Positions 1 through 8,688 of a DNA stretch of 64,000 bases are shown in pieces. The notes beneath the pieces were generated by a model that was not told the origin of the DNA, did not search any database, and saw nothing but the letters and a program-made list of their open reading frames with translations. The position numbers and the translations under genes were made by a program. Position 1 is the first letter of the stretch; every line of letters begins with the position of its first letter. Source of the DNA: Polaribacter dokdonensis (GTDB taxonomy: Bacteria > Bacteroidota > Bacteroidia > Flavobacteriales > Flavobacteriaceae); contig NZ_CP101505.1 in NCBI RefSeq assembly GCF_024362345.1, positions 2,563,501 through 2,627,500 of the forward strand. The letters are read 5' to 3'.

Positions 1-164
1 GAGATTTACTTTATGTTTCATTTAAGGTTAAATCTATAAAAGTTAATTTTCATAAACTTTATGTATACCTTAAAGATAAGTTTTATTTAAGTTATAAATC
101 ATTTAATGAGATAGTTAGCAATTTACTATCGTTTAAGTTCTATTAAATGTAGGTAATTCGTTAT

Positions 165-1166
165 TTAGCGAATATCAGGTATTAGAGCATCACCAAATTT
201 AGCTTCTACTTCATCAAAGGTTTTAAAAACATCTGCAGGATCATCTGAAGTAACCATTTGCAAACGATAATCTTTAAAATGAGGTATCCCTTTAAAGTAA
301 TTGGTATAATGTCTTCTTGTTTCTACAACTCCTAAACGTTCACCTTTCCAATCTATAGCCATTTGCAAATGTCTTCTAGCAACTTTAGTTCTTTCTGCAA
401 TAGATGGTTTTGCCAAATGTTCTCCAGTTTTAAAGAAGTGTTTTACTTCGTTAAAAAACCAAGGATATCCAATAGAGGCTCTACCAATCATAGCACCATC
501 TAAACCATATTCATCTCTCATTTCCATGGCTCTTTCTGGAGTGGTTACATCACCATTTCCAAAAACAGGAATATGCATTCTTTGGTTGTTTTTTACAGCT
601 GCAATTGGTTTCCAATCTGCATTACCTTTATACATTTGAGCTCTTGTTCTACCATGTATAGAGATGGCTTTACAACCTACATCTTGTAAACGTTCTGCAA
701 CTTCTACAATTCGTATAGAATCATGATCCCAGCCTAAACGTGTTTTTACTGTGATAGGTAAATTTGTATGCTTAACCATAGCTTCTGTAAGAGAAACCAT
801 TAAATCTATATCTTTTAAAATACCTGCACCTGCACCTTTAGAGACTACCTTTTTAACTGGGCAGCCAAAGTTGATATCTATAATATCTGGATTCGATTTT
901 TCTACAATTTCGATGGTTTTTAACATCGAGTCTAAGTTGGCTCCAAAAATCTGAATTCCTACAGGTCTTTCTTTTTCGTAAATATCTAATTTGATAACAC
1001 TTTTAGCAGCATCTCTAATTAAACCTTCAGATGATATAAATTCTGTATACACAACATCTGCACCATTTTCTTTACATAAAGCTCTAAAAGGTGGGTCAGA
1101 CACATCTTCCATAGGTGCTAATAATAATGGAAAATCGCCTAATTCTATGTTGTCTATTTTTGCCAA
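165..1166 (-). CDS. dusB: tRNA-dihydrouridine synthase, DusB type
   Basis: FMN-dependent flavoenzyme that reduces uridines in the tRNA D-loop using NADPH. The 333-residue protein has the usual length of bacterial Dus proteins. It opens with the conserved LAPMEDVSDPPFR segment (residues 16-28). The catalytic Cys is C102 in the INFGCPVKKV motif, where it acts as proton donor to the uridine. The ITVKTRLGWD and ISIHGRTRAQMYKG segments and the late GDV/IGRASIGYPWFF segment are the FMN-phosphate and tRNA-contact regions typical of DusB. The first ATG gives the standard N-terminus. The next minus-strand gene upstream ends 6 nt away, so the two may be cotranscribed. Family call is secure; the exact uridine position modified is inferred from the family. 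Confidence 0.95.
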   Translation of the reverse strand: MAKIDNIELGDFPLLLAPMEDVSDPPFRALCKENGADVVYTEFISSEGLIRDAAKSVIKLDIYEKERPVGIQIFGANLDSMLKTIEIVEKSNPDIIDINFGCPVKKVVSKGAGAGILKDIDLMVSLTEAMVKHTNLPITVKTRLGWDHDSIRIVEVAERLQDVGCKAISIHGRTRAQMYKGNADWKPIAAVKNNQRMHIPVFGNGDVTTPERAMEMRDEYGLDGAMIGRASIGYPWFFNEVKHFFKTGEHLAKPSIAERTKVARRHLQMAIDWKGERLGVVETRRHYTNYFKGIPHFKDYRLQMVTSDDPADVFKTFDEVEAKFGDALIPDIR

Positions 1167-1172
1167 AACAAA

Positions 1173-1577
1173 TTAATTTTTTGCAAAATTACTGTTTTTA
1201 TATGTTAAAACCCAAAGTCCGTAAAAACCTAAAATTAGTTCTGCATACATACCAAATAAAAAGCCAAAAGTTGGTGAACCATCTAGCAGAAAACTAAGTA
1301 CCCTACCAAAGCCTAAACCCAACATAAAAATCATATTAGTTATTAAAGCAGCAGTTAAGAACTTAGGCTTGAAGGTTCCTAAAATCCATAAAGTAGCAAA
1401 ACCCAAGTAAAGGCCCATAATTGCTTTAAAGGCATTGAGTTCATCTAAAGTTTTTGGGTAAATTTCGAATTGAGAACTGGGCTTAAAGCCATAAACAAAT
1501 GCAACAGGAATTACAATACATACAGAAATTAATAGATGTATTTTTATTGTAATATCCTGTTTTGTTTTTAGCATCAA
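1173..1577 (-). CDS. small integral membrane protein, DUF4345-like
   Basis: A 134-residue hydrophobic protein with four predicted membrane helices, roughly at residues 12-30, 48-65, 73-92 and 104-124. There is no signal peptide cleavage site and no catalytic motif. The spacing of helices and the conserved polar segment between helices 1 and 2 resemble the DUF4345 family of uncharacterised bacterial membrane proteins. That assignment is from memory of the family pattern and is only moderate. The gene sits 6 nt upstream of dusB on the same strand, suggesting a shared transcript, but this gives no functional clue. M1 and M2 are adjacent Mets and either could be the start. Confidence 0.75.
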   Translation of the reverse strand: MMLKTKQDITIKIHLLISVCIVIPVAFVYGFKPSSQFEIYPKTLDELNAFKAIMGLYLGFATLWILGTFKPKFLTAALITNMIFMLGLGFGRVLSFLLDGSPTFGFLFGMYAELILGFYGLWVLTYKNSNFAKN

Positions 1578-1611
1578 ATTTGTTCTAAGCTATTTATAGT
1601 GTAAATATAGC

Positions 1612-4600
1612 TTATTTGATAATTAGTTTCTTAATTCCGAAATCTGCTTCACTACTCACAATTCTAACAAATTTAATTCCAGTACTCAAATTTAAATTAA
1701 AATCAAATTCGTTTTTACCTTTAGCAATGCTAATTTTAGATGTAAAAATAGTTTTACCTGTAATATCTAACACCATTAATTGACCTTTGGTGTTGATATC
1801 ACTAAATAGAATATTTTTAAATGCTCCATTTGATGGATTAGGATATACTGCAAATTCATTCAATAGTGAATTAAAACCAGCAATATCATCCACTTCATTT
1901 AATGAAGTATCTGTACTGTTTTTTGAAGATGCTTCTGCTACAACATTTATAGTTACAGTTGCAGCATCTGCAAAGCCATTTCCATCAGTAATTGTATAAA
2001 CAAATGTATCTGTACCTACAAAATCTGAAGGAGTTGTGTAATTAATTTTACCATCTTCAACACGTATATCACCTCCATTATCACTAGCTGTTACTAATTT
2101 ACCATTGGTTAACGTTAAAGGATGAGACGAGTTTGGCCCATTTGCACCATAATTATCATTACCTGTAACATCTATAAGAATGTTTTCAGCTTTTTCTGTA
2201 ACTGTAATTTCATCATCTATAGCATCTACAGATCCTGTTTGTACAACTTCTTCCTCTACAGTTAAATAAACGATGGCAGTAGATTGTACACCTTCTGTAT
2301 CTTCTATAGTATACGTAAAAGAATCTTGCCCTTCAAAGTCTCCTGTTGGAGAATACACCAATAAATGAGCGTCTGTAGAAATTGTAAAACCTTCTGTACT
2401 GGTTGTGTCAAAAGTAATGATTGAACCACCATTGGTAATGTCGTTTTCTAAAACATCTATAGCAGTTGCTGTATTTATATGAATATTAAATGTATCATCT
2501 ATAGCTGCAGTTTCTAAAGGTTCTGCAGTAACTGTTATTCTTACAATGGCTTTTTCTGCAAATCCTTTTTTATCTGTAATTGTATATTCGAAGGTGTCTA
2601 TTCCTGTAAAATTACTTGGTGTTGAGTATTCTATAGCTCCATTTAGAACACGAATTGCTCCTCCATTATTACTCTCTGTAGTTAATTTACCATTCGTTAA
2701 GGTAAGAGGATGATTTTCATTTGGTCCAAAAGTTCCAAAACTATCATTTTCAGTTACATCAATTATTGTATTACTGCTTTCTGCTAGTAAAGCTAAAGTA
2801 TCATTAACAGCTCTAATTGGTCCACTTTCTATAACTTCTTCTTCTACTGTAAGCGAAACTGTTGCACTAGACTGTACTCCATTTGCATCTTCTATAGTAT
2901 AAGTAAAACTATCATTGCCCATAAAACCATTAATAGGTTCATAAACCAATTCAGTAGTTGCCAATGAAATTGCAAATCCATGTTGACTTGTAGTATCAAA
3001 ATTTATAATAGTAGCATTGGCAGGAAAATCATTTTCAAGTACATTTAAACTTGTAGCTTCATCTACATTTATAGAATAATTATCATCTACTGCTTCAGCT
3101 GGTAAATCTCCACCAACTGTAATATTTACAGTTGCTGTATCTGCAAAACCATTTGCATCTGTAATTGTATACGTGAACGAATCTACCCCTACAAAATGTG
3201 ATGGAGCTGAATAAATAATTGTACCATTTGAAACTTGAATAGGACCTCCATTATTACTTGCAGTAGAAATTTTACCATTGGTTAATGTTAGTGGATGAGA
3301 GGTATTCATGCCACTAACACCATAATTGTCATTGTCTAATACATCTATGGTGATATTTGCACTACCAATATTAACAGTTATCACATCATCTATTGCTTCT
3401 AAAGAACTAGAGTTAACTGTTTTTGCTTCAATTACCAAAGCTACTGTAGCACTAGATTGATTGCCATTTGCGTCTTCTATGGTATATTCAAATTCATCCA
3501 TTCCTGTAAAACTATTAGTTGGTGTATACAAGATTGTAGCGTTTTCTATGGTTACTATAAATCCTTCTGAACTTAAGGCATCAGCTGATATAATAGTTAC
3601 ATTTTCTGGCATATCGTTCGCTAAAACATCTAGAGTTGTAGCTGTATCTACATCTACAGAAAAACTATCATTTGCTGCTTCTGCAGGATAATCTCCTCCA
3701 ACAGTTATAGTAACAGTTGCTGTGTCTGCATAACCATTAGCATCAGTTATGGTATATACAAATGTATCTATACCTGCAAAATTTGTTGGAGCACTATAAT
3801 ATACTTGGCCATCGTAAACTCTAATTGCTGCACCATTATCACTTGCTGTTGCAGTCTTTCCTCCAGGAAGTGTTAATGGGTGGGTTGGGTTTTCTCCAAA
3901 CTCACCATAAAAGTCGTTTGCTAAAACATCTATGGCTATATCATTACTACCAACATTTACAGAAATTGCATCATTAACGGCCTCTAAAGGTCTTTCGTTT
4001 ACTTTAATGTTAACTGTAGCTGTAGCTTGTATACCTTCAGAATCTTCTAAAGTGTACGTAAAACTATCATTACCAGCAAAGCTAACAGCAGGTGTAAAGG
4101 TTAAAATAGAATTGTTTTGAGTTATTAAATTTCCTTGTTCAGAGGTTGCATCAAAAGAAATTATGCTTGTATTTTTTGTATCATTGTCCAGAACATCTAA
4201 TTCTATGGGAGTTTCAAATTCTGTGATAAAATTATCGTCTGCAGCAAAAGTTTCTACAAAAATAGGTTCTATTTTAAGGTAGTCTATAACCATGGTTTGT
4301 GTTCCACTCCAATTAAAATCATTGGCCCAAGGCAATTGTCTAAATCCAAAAATTACTTCAGATTTGCCAGTAGCGATGTTTGTTGTAATGGTTTCTTGCA
4401 AAACACCATCTATAAAAAAATCGATTCTATCTGCTCTCCAATCTATAGTATAGGTGTGAAATTGATCATCTATGAGCGATATTTTTTCATTGTTATCATT
4501 TACAATGGCTTTTTTAGTGCCTGTAAACGGACGTGCAGAATTTTCATTGGCATTTCTCCAAGTATTAAATCTGGCATCTGTCCAACCATTATTTTGTGGC

Positions 4601-5085
4601 AAGGTTTCATGAGTAGCTGTAGCACTATCATCTGCAACAACTTCAATATCAACTTCATTAAAAATAGATCCTTCTTGACGATAAGTAAAAAGAAAACCTA
4701 CTAAGCCACCATCTACAACAGCTCCTTTCATTCTAACTTCAAGTCGATGATTTTCTGCTACACCTCCAAAAATTAAGGTTTGAAAAGGGTGAATCCAATC
4801 TAGATCATTTGTAATATCTGGGTCTACAGTAATGTATGCATTTCCATCTCCAGGAATAAATTTATTCCAAGAATCTTGATTTGGGTAAATTTCGTTGTAA
4901 AAAGACCAATAAGCTCCAGGAGGAGTATTTTCAGGATAACCAGGTGTGTCAAAATCTTCAAAATAGGATAAATTATCAAAGTCTGTTTGTGCAAAAGAAT
5001 TGATAGCAGTTAAGAGTATGCACGCTATAAGTATATATTTTTTATATACGTCTAACATACAAGCATTCTGTAATGTTGTAGTCAT
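1612..5085 (-). CDS. secreted GH16-like protein with eight cadherin-like modules and T9SS sorting domain
   Basis: A 1157-residue extracellular protein. A signal peptide is clear if translation starts at M10 (position 5058): two lysines, a hydrophobic core and FAQ before the cut. Residues 40-275 form a beta-jellyroll resembling glycoside hydrolase family 16. It contains the ExDxE catalytic motif EVDIE at 144-148 (E144 nucleophile, E148 acid/base by family analogy), so it is probably an enzyme on a marine polysaccharide; substrate is not readable. Residues 281 to about 1055 are four repeats of an A-B supermodule of Ig/cadherin-like domains, each with a D-V-L-x-N-D signature and a D-x-F-x-Y-T-I-x-D motif. 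The C-terminus (about 1070-1157) is a type A T9SS sorting domain with a YPNPSNG start and a final KKLIIK. Secretion would be through the T9SS, for which porT lies at 51758-52456. Confidence 0.88.
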   Translation of the reverse strand: MTTTLQNACMLDVYKKYILIACILLTAINSFAQTDFDNLSYFEDFDTPGYPENTPPGAYWSFYNEIYPNQDSWNKFIPGDGNAYITVDPDITNDLDWIHPFQTLIFGGVAENHRLEVRMKGAVVDGGLVGFLFTYRQEGSIFNEVDIEVVADDSATATHETLPQNNGWTDARFNTWRNANENSARPFTGTKKAIVNDNNEKISLIDDQFHTYTIDWRADRIDFFIDGVLQETITTNIATGKSEVIFGFRQLPWANDFNWSGTQTMVIDYLKIEPIFVETFAADDNFITEFETPIELDVLDNDTKNTSIISFDATSEQGNLITQNNSILTFTPAVSFAGNDSFTYTLEDSEGIQATATVNIKVNERPLEAVNDAISVNVGSNDIAIDVLANDFYGEFGENPTHPLTLPGGKTATASDNGAAIRVYDGQVYYSAPTNFAGIDTFVYTITDANGYADTATVTITVGGDYPAEAANDSFSVDVDTATTLDVLANDMPENVTIISADALSSEGFIVTIENATILYTPTNSFTGMDEFEYTIEDANGNQSSATVALVIEAKTVNSSSLEAIDDVITVNIGSANITIDVLDNDNYGVSGMNTSHPLTLTNGKISTASNNGGPIQVSNGTIIYSAPSHFVGVDSFTYTITDANGFADTATVNITVGGDLPAEAVDDNYSINVDEATSLNVLENDFPANATIINFDTTSQHGFAISLATTELVYEPINGFMGNDSFTYTIEDANGVQSSATVSLTVEEEVIESGPIRAVNDTLALLAESSNTIIDVTENDSFGTFGPNENHPLTLTNGKLTTESNNGGAIRVLNGAIEYSTPSNFTGIDTFEYTITDKKGFAEKAIVRITVTAEPLETAAIDDTFNIHINTATAIDVLENDITNGGSIITFDTTSTEGFTISTDAHLLVYSPTGDFEGQDSFTYTIEDTEGVQSTAIVYLTVEEEVVQTGSVDAIDDEITVTEKAENILIDVTGNDNYGANGPNSSHPLTLTNGKLVTASDNGGDIRVEDGKINYTTPSDFVGTDTFVYTITDGNGFADAATVTINVVAEASSKNSTDTSLNEVDDIAGFNSLLNEFAVYPNPSNGAFKNILFSDINTKGQLMVLDITGKTIFTSKISIAKGKNEFDFNLNLSTGIKFVRIVSSEADFGIKKLIIK

Positions 5086-5591
5086 TAGGTTAGGGGTTAA
5101 AAAGTTGGAAAAGGGGTTAGTTTGTAGTTAAGGGGTTAAGTAGTTTTAAAGGGGTTTAGTAATTAGTTTGGCAGTATAAAAACCAATTAAGGATGCTATA
5201 CTTGAAAGACAAACATAATAATAAAATTTAAACTAATCATAAAAAAAAATAATTTTTTAATGATTTTTAGCAAAACAAGTGTTTGGAAATCAGGTGGTAC
5301 ACCACATTAAATGTTGATTAAACTGCTAAAAAAAAAGGGCTTGATATTAAGGTGAAAAACAACTTCTTTCTTAACTTTTTCTACTTCTATTTTAACAATA
5401 CATTGATTTATTTCCTTTAACTAACAAGTAAGAACACGCTTGTAACTCATCTTAATTTGGAACAAGACTTTCAACTAAATTATACAAAAATCTCACATTC
5501 CTATATTCATTGCATGAAATGAATGATCTGAAATAAGTAAAACTAAGGTGATTTTAGAATGTAATATGAAATAAAAACTATGTAAAAGTAT
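5086..5591. other. intergenic region with leader repeats
   Basis: A 506-nt gap between two minus-strand genes. It is very A+T-rich and holds no plausible coding sequence (the longest start-to-stop run I read is about 14 codons). The part nearest the GH16-like gene carries four phased GGGGTT blocks, listed separately. A -7-like box (CAAACATA at 5210-5217, which reads TATGTTTG on the minus strand) lies about 125 nt upstream of the start codon, but no TTG is seen at the -33 distance. A short inverted repeat GTGGT-AC-ACCAC lies at 5294-5305. I see nothing else. Confidence 0.6.
5091..5160 (-). repeat. four phased AACCCC blocks in the leader of the GH16-like gene
   Basis: On the plus strand GGGGTT starts at 5093, 5113, 5132 and 5151, a spacing of 20, 19 and 19 nt. 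The bases between are A/T-rich and less conserved. On the coding (minus) strand these are AACCCC blocks located just upstream of the GH16-like start codon, probably inside the mRNA leader. Function is unknown; regular phasing near two helical turns would suit an array of protein sites, but a decayed tandem duplication is equally possible. Confidence 0.6.
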
Positions 5592-5975
5592 TTAGTTACT
5601 GTTTAGAACAACACATTCTTCTAAATACAATTCGCCCATCAAACTGTCATATTTAGCTACTTTACCTTTTATGGTAACTTCTTGATTTAACTTAATAAGT
5701 TTGTTTAGTTTATCATATTTACAGTATACCTGACTATTTAAAGTGAAGGTTGTTGCATTTATAAAAGTAACTCTACCTTTTAAGGAAACAGTTTTATTTG
5801 TCCAAATTAAAGGGTTTTGAAGAACTTTTGCATTAAATTCTTGTGCTGTTCCAGTAAACGATATAGCTTGAGGATTTGTGCTTGATGAATTTTTGAAATA
5901 TGTATAACTACCAAAACCAATACATAGTGCAGCCAATACAAAAAGAATAATTATTTTATTTTTCGATACTTGCAT
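5592..5975 (-). CDS. membrane-anchored OB-fold protein, tRNA_anti-like
   Basis: A 127-residue protein with an N-terminal hydrophobic helix (residues 8-26) that could be an uncleaved anchor or signal. It is followed by a beta-rich domain of about 90 residues with the pattern of OB-fold tRNA_anti-like proteins: FTGTAQEF start, VSLKGRV strand, VTIKGKVAKYD strand and a terminal LYLEECVV strand. Such small exported OB-fold proteins are common in Bacteroidota and have no assigned function. It lies 23 nt downstream of the M28 peptidase gene on the same strand and is probably cotranscribed with it. Ligand binding cannot be read from the sequence. Confidence 0.75.
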   Translation of the reverse strand: MQVSKNKIIILFVLAALCIGFGSYTYFKNSSSTNPQAISFTGTAQEFNAKVLQNPLIWTNKTVSLKGRVTFINATTFTLNSQVYCKYDKLNKLIKLNQEVTIKGKVAKYDSLMGELYLEECVVLNSN

Positions 5976-5998
5976 AACTTTAATAATTAGATTACTGT

Positions 5999-7225
5999 TT
6001 AAAAATTAATTTCTTTTTCTACTTTTTCTTCTCCTCTTTTAACAACAACTTTTGTTTTGCTGCCTTTGTCAAAAACAGAAAGAGCACGCATATAACTCAT
6101 CATGTTTGTAATTGTGCTATCACCTAATTGTACAACAATATCTCCTTTTTGCAAGCCTGCCTTTTGTGCAGGTTTATCTTCTGATATACCATCAATTCTC
6201 ATTCCTACACCATCAAATAAATAATCTGGTATTACACCTAAACCTACTTTAAATCTAGGAGTACTGTCGCTTTCATTTTTAGTTTTTCTAAACGCTAATT
6301 TTCCATTATCATCTAAATCAGAAATGATGTTAAAAATATAATCAGAAATTAGATACATTCCATCATAATTTAATTTCTCTGAATCATCTCCTGGTTTGTG
6401 ATAATCTTCATGCTGACCAGTAAAAAAATGTAGCACAGGCATATCTGCTAAATAGAAGCTAGTATGGTCACTTGGCCCAACTCCAGATTCTTGTTGCACT
6501 AGTTTAAAATTGTCATTATGAGATTTTAAGACTTGCTTAAATATTGGTGAAGTTCCTGTACCATAAACAGCCAAAGTAGAATCTTTTTTCATTCTACCAA
6601 CCATATCCATATTAATCATGTAAGACACTTTTTTTGTATCTATAGTTGGGTTTTTCACAAAATAATTAGAACCTAAAAGACCCATTTCTTCACCTGAAAA
6701 AGCCATAAATAGATAGTTATTATTGGTGTTTTTATCTTTTAATCTTGCAGCTAAGTTTAACAAGATTGCAATTCCAGATGCATTATCATCAGCACCATTA
6801 TGAATGGCTTTAATAGAATCTCTATATAAAGAACCTTCACCACCAAAACCTAAATGATCATAATGTGCTCCAATAATTATAGTATTTTCTACTTTATTGT
6901 CTACAAAACCAATAACATTATTACCTGTAATAGTTCCATCTCCATTTACATCGAACTTAACTTCATCATGAGGATTGGTTTTAGGCTTAAATGTAAATGG
7001 CTGTAAGTATTTGTTAGTCCCTTTTTCTAATAAGTTTAATTCTGCAAATCTTTCTGAAATATATTTGGCAGCTTTTTTCTCTCCTTCAGTTCCTGTTTGT
7101 CTGCCCTCTAAAGCATCAGAAGCTAAAAAAGCAACATCTTCTTTTATTCGATTTTCTTGATTAATTTCTGGTTTACAAGAAACTAATAAGCTCAAAAAGA
7201 TTAGAATTATACTGTATTTCATCAT
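5999..7225 (-). CDS. M28 family zinc peptidase lipoprotein with PDZ domain
   Basis: A 408-residue exported aminopeptidase-like enzyme. The N-terminus is a lipoprotein signal with lipobox LVSC (C17). The M28 dizinc site is complete: H121 and D123 in GAHYDHLG, bridging D146 in HNGADDNASG, E179 (general base) and E180 in SGEEMGLLGS, D207 in NMDMVGR, and a terminal His at H254 (DHTSF) or H276. Residues about 323-405 form a PDZ domain (a GVGMRIDGI strand and AGLQKGDIVVQLG carboxylate-binding region), which may position peptide substrates. It acts on the periplasmic or outer-membrane face. Its start codon is only 40 nt from that of the divergent PD40 lipoprotein, so the two promoters must overlap. 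Confidence 0.93.
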   Translation of the reverse strand: MMKYSIILIFLSLLVSCKPEINQENRIKEDVAFLASDALEGRQTGTEGEKKAAKYISERFAELNLLEKGTNKYLQPFTFKPKTNPHDEVKFDVNGDGTITGNNVIGFVDNKVENTIIIGAHYDHLGFGGEGSLYRDSIKAIHNGADDNASGIAILLNLAARLKDKNTNNNYLFMAFSGEEMGLLGSNYFVKNPTIDTKKVSYMINMDMVGRMKKDSTLAVYGTGTSPIFKQVLKSHNDNFKLVQQESGVGPSDHTSFYLADMPVLHFFTGQHEDYHKPGDDSEKLNYDGMYLISDYIFNIISDLDDNGKLAFRKTKNESDSTPRFKVGLGVIPDYLFDGVGMRIDGISEDKPAQKAGLQKGDIVVQLGDSTITNMMSYMRALSVFDKGSKTKVVVKRGEEKVEKEINF

Positions 7226-7233
7226 GATAATAT

Positions 7234-7241
7234 TATTTTTG
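7234..7241 (+). promoter_or_regulatory. -7 box TATTTTTG upstream of PD40 lipoprotein
   Basis: TATTTTTG fits the Bacteroidota -7 consensus TAnnTTTG and lies 24 nt before the ATG at 7266. There is no convincing -33 TTG at the correct distance. It falls in the 40-nt divergent gap shared with the M28 peptidase gene. Confidence 0.4.
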
Positions 7242-7265
7242 TAAAGTTAATTAATAAATTAGAAA

Positions 7266-8360
7266 ATGAGAATTATTTCCTTTGTAGTATTAGCATTAAT
7301 GATGCTTTCTTGTAAAAATGAACAAAAGCCAAAAGTAGTAGAATTAGAGAAAGAAGTTGTAAAAGACTCCTTAATATATCCTGAAGAAACTCACTTTAAA
7401 AGTATAAGACAAGTAACCTTTGGAGGAGATAATGCAGAAGCTTATTGGAGTTTTGACGATAAACAATTAGTGTTTCAATCAAACTACACAAAATGGAATG
7501 TAGGTTGTGATCAGATGTTTTTAATGAATGCTGATGAGAATTTTAAAAACAACATGCCACCAATGATTTCTACAGGTAAAGGACGTACAACATGTGCCTA
7601 TTTTTTACCAGATAACAAACACATTATTTATGCATCTACGCATTTGGTAGACGAAGAATGCCCAGAAGTTCCTTTGCGTAAAAACGGAAAATACATTTGG
7701 CCAGTTTACGATAGTTTCGACATTTTTGTGGCAGATTTAGAAGGGAATATTGTAAAGCAATTAACCAATGAAAAAGGGTATGATGCAGAACCAACTGTTT
7801 CGCCTAAAGGCGATAAAATTGTGTTTACATCTACCAGAAGTGGAGATTTAGAACTGTATACCATGAATATTGATGGATCTGATGTAAAACAAATTACAGA
7901 CGAACTAGGTTATGATGGAGGAGCTTTCTTTTCTCCTGATGGAACTAAAATTATTTTTAGGTCTTCTAGACCAAAAACTGAAGAGGAAATTAAAGCGTAT
8001 AAAGATTTGTTAGCAGAAGGTTTAGTAGAACCTACAGAAATGGAACTGTATATCTGTAATGCAGATGGTTCTGAATTACGTCAATTAACAGATTTAGGAA
8101 ATGCCAATTGGAGTCCGTTTTTTCATCCTTCAGGAAAAAAGATCTTATTTTCATCAAACTTTGAAGCAGAAAGAGGGTTTCCTTTCAATTTATATTTAAT
8201 AGATATTGATGGTAAAAACTTAGAAAGAGTAACACATGGAGAAACGTTTGATGCGTTTCCTGTTTTTTCTAATGATGGTAAAAAATTAGCTTTTTCTTCT
8301 AATAGAAATAATGGAGGAGGAAGAGATACGAATCTGTTTATTGCAGAATGGCAAGACTAA
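7266..8360 (+). CDS. TolB-like PD40 beta-propeller lipoprotein
   Basis: A 364-residue lipoprotein (signal with lipobox MLSC, C16) made of WD40-like PD40 repeats. Repeat signatures are visible as W/F-SPDG or SPKGDKI-F-S-SxR blocks, for example VSPKGDKIVFTSTRSGDLELY, FFSPDGTKIIFRSSRP, FHPSGKKILFSSN and FSNDGKKLAFSSNRNN. These are the blades of a TolB-type six-bladed propeller. It has no N-terminal TolB domain, so it is not the Tol-Pal TolB protein; such proteins in Bacteroidota are generally of unknown role, often protein-protein contact or peptidase-associated. The divergent M28 peptidase suggests a role in peptide handling, but that is inference. Confidence 0.85.
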   Translation: MRIISFVVLALMMLSCKNEQKPKVVELEKEVVKDSLIYPEETHFKSIRQVTFGGDNAEAYWSFDDKQLVFQSNYTKWNVGCDQMFLMNADENFKNNMPPMISTGKGRTTCAYFLPDNKHIIYASTHLVDEECPEVPLRKNGKYIWPVYDSFDIFVADLEGNIVKQLTNEKGYDAEPTVSPKGDKIVFTSTRSGDLELYTMNIDGSDVKQITDELGYDGGAFFSPDGTKIIFRSSRPKTEEEIKAYKDLLAEGLVEPTEMELYICNADGSELRQLTDLGNANWSPFFHPSGKKILFSSNFEAERGFPFNLYLIDIDGKNLERVTHGETFDAFPVFSNDGKKLAFSSNRNNGGGRDTNLFIAEWQD

Positions 8361-8403
8361 TAGGATTGATATCATTCAATTTCTAAATTAGAAACAAAAA
8401 TAA

Positions 8404-8682
8404 ATGGCTTGGACTAAAGATAAAATCCTAAGAAATATAGAAACTTTAATGCGAAGTAAATTTACGAATCCTAAGCAAGCTTTCGATTTTTACGATGCAG
8501 ATAAAGATGGTTTTCTTACTAAAAACGATTTTAAAGTGCTGCTAAAAGAAGCTAAAGTAAGTAGTATCATTAGAGGTTTAGTAGCAGAATTTATGATGCA
8601 AAGTTTTGATCAAAATAAAGACGATTTAGTAAGTTGGGTAGAGTTTCAAGAAGCAATAAAAGAATCTGGCATTAAAGAATAG
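8404..8682 (+). CDS. EF-hand calcium-binding protein 1
   Basis: A 92-residue protein with two EF-hand loops. Loop 1 is residues 31-42 with D31, D33, D35 and G36, ending in D42 where E is usual. Loop 2 is 69-80 with D69, N71, D73 and E80; position 6 is D instead of G, which may weaken binding. There is no signal peptide, so it should be cytosolic. It precedes a second EF-hand gene by 6 nt; the two proteins share length, loop spacing and flanking helices, so they are tandem duplicates. EF-hands imply calcium binding; partner or process is not visible. Confidence 0.85.
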   Translation: MAWTKDKILRNIETLMRSKFTNPKQAFDFYDADKDGFLTKNDFKVLLKEAKVSSIIRGLVAEFMMQSFDQNKDDLVSWVEFQEAIKESGIKE

Positions 8683-8688
8683 CAAAGT

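Noticed and set aside
1..164. Possible gene end or regulatory element at the window start
   Set aside because: Only A/T-rich sequence with many stops in all frames; no hairpin or promoter I could defend.
1921..4245. CRISPR or DNA repeat array
   Set aside because: The repetition is protein-level module duplication of about 570 bp per A-B pair, with no short identical repeats or spacers.
4297..4704. 135-codon plus-strand frame inside the GH16-like gene
   Set aside because: It is antisense to a well-supported coding sequence and has unusual composition for this genome.
5091..5160. CRISPR-like array of four short repeats
   Set aside because: The units are only about 19 nt apart, the conserved part is 6-8 nt, and no cas genes are nearby.
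7266..8360. TolB of the Tol-Pal system
   Set aside because: It lacks the TolB N-terminal domain, is a lipoprotein, and no tolR/pal genes are adjacent.
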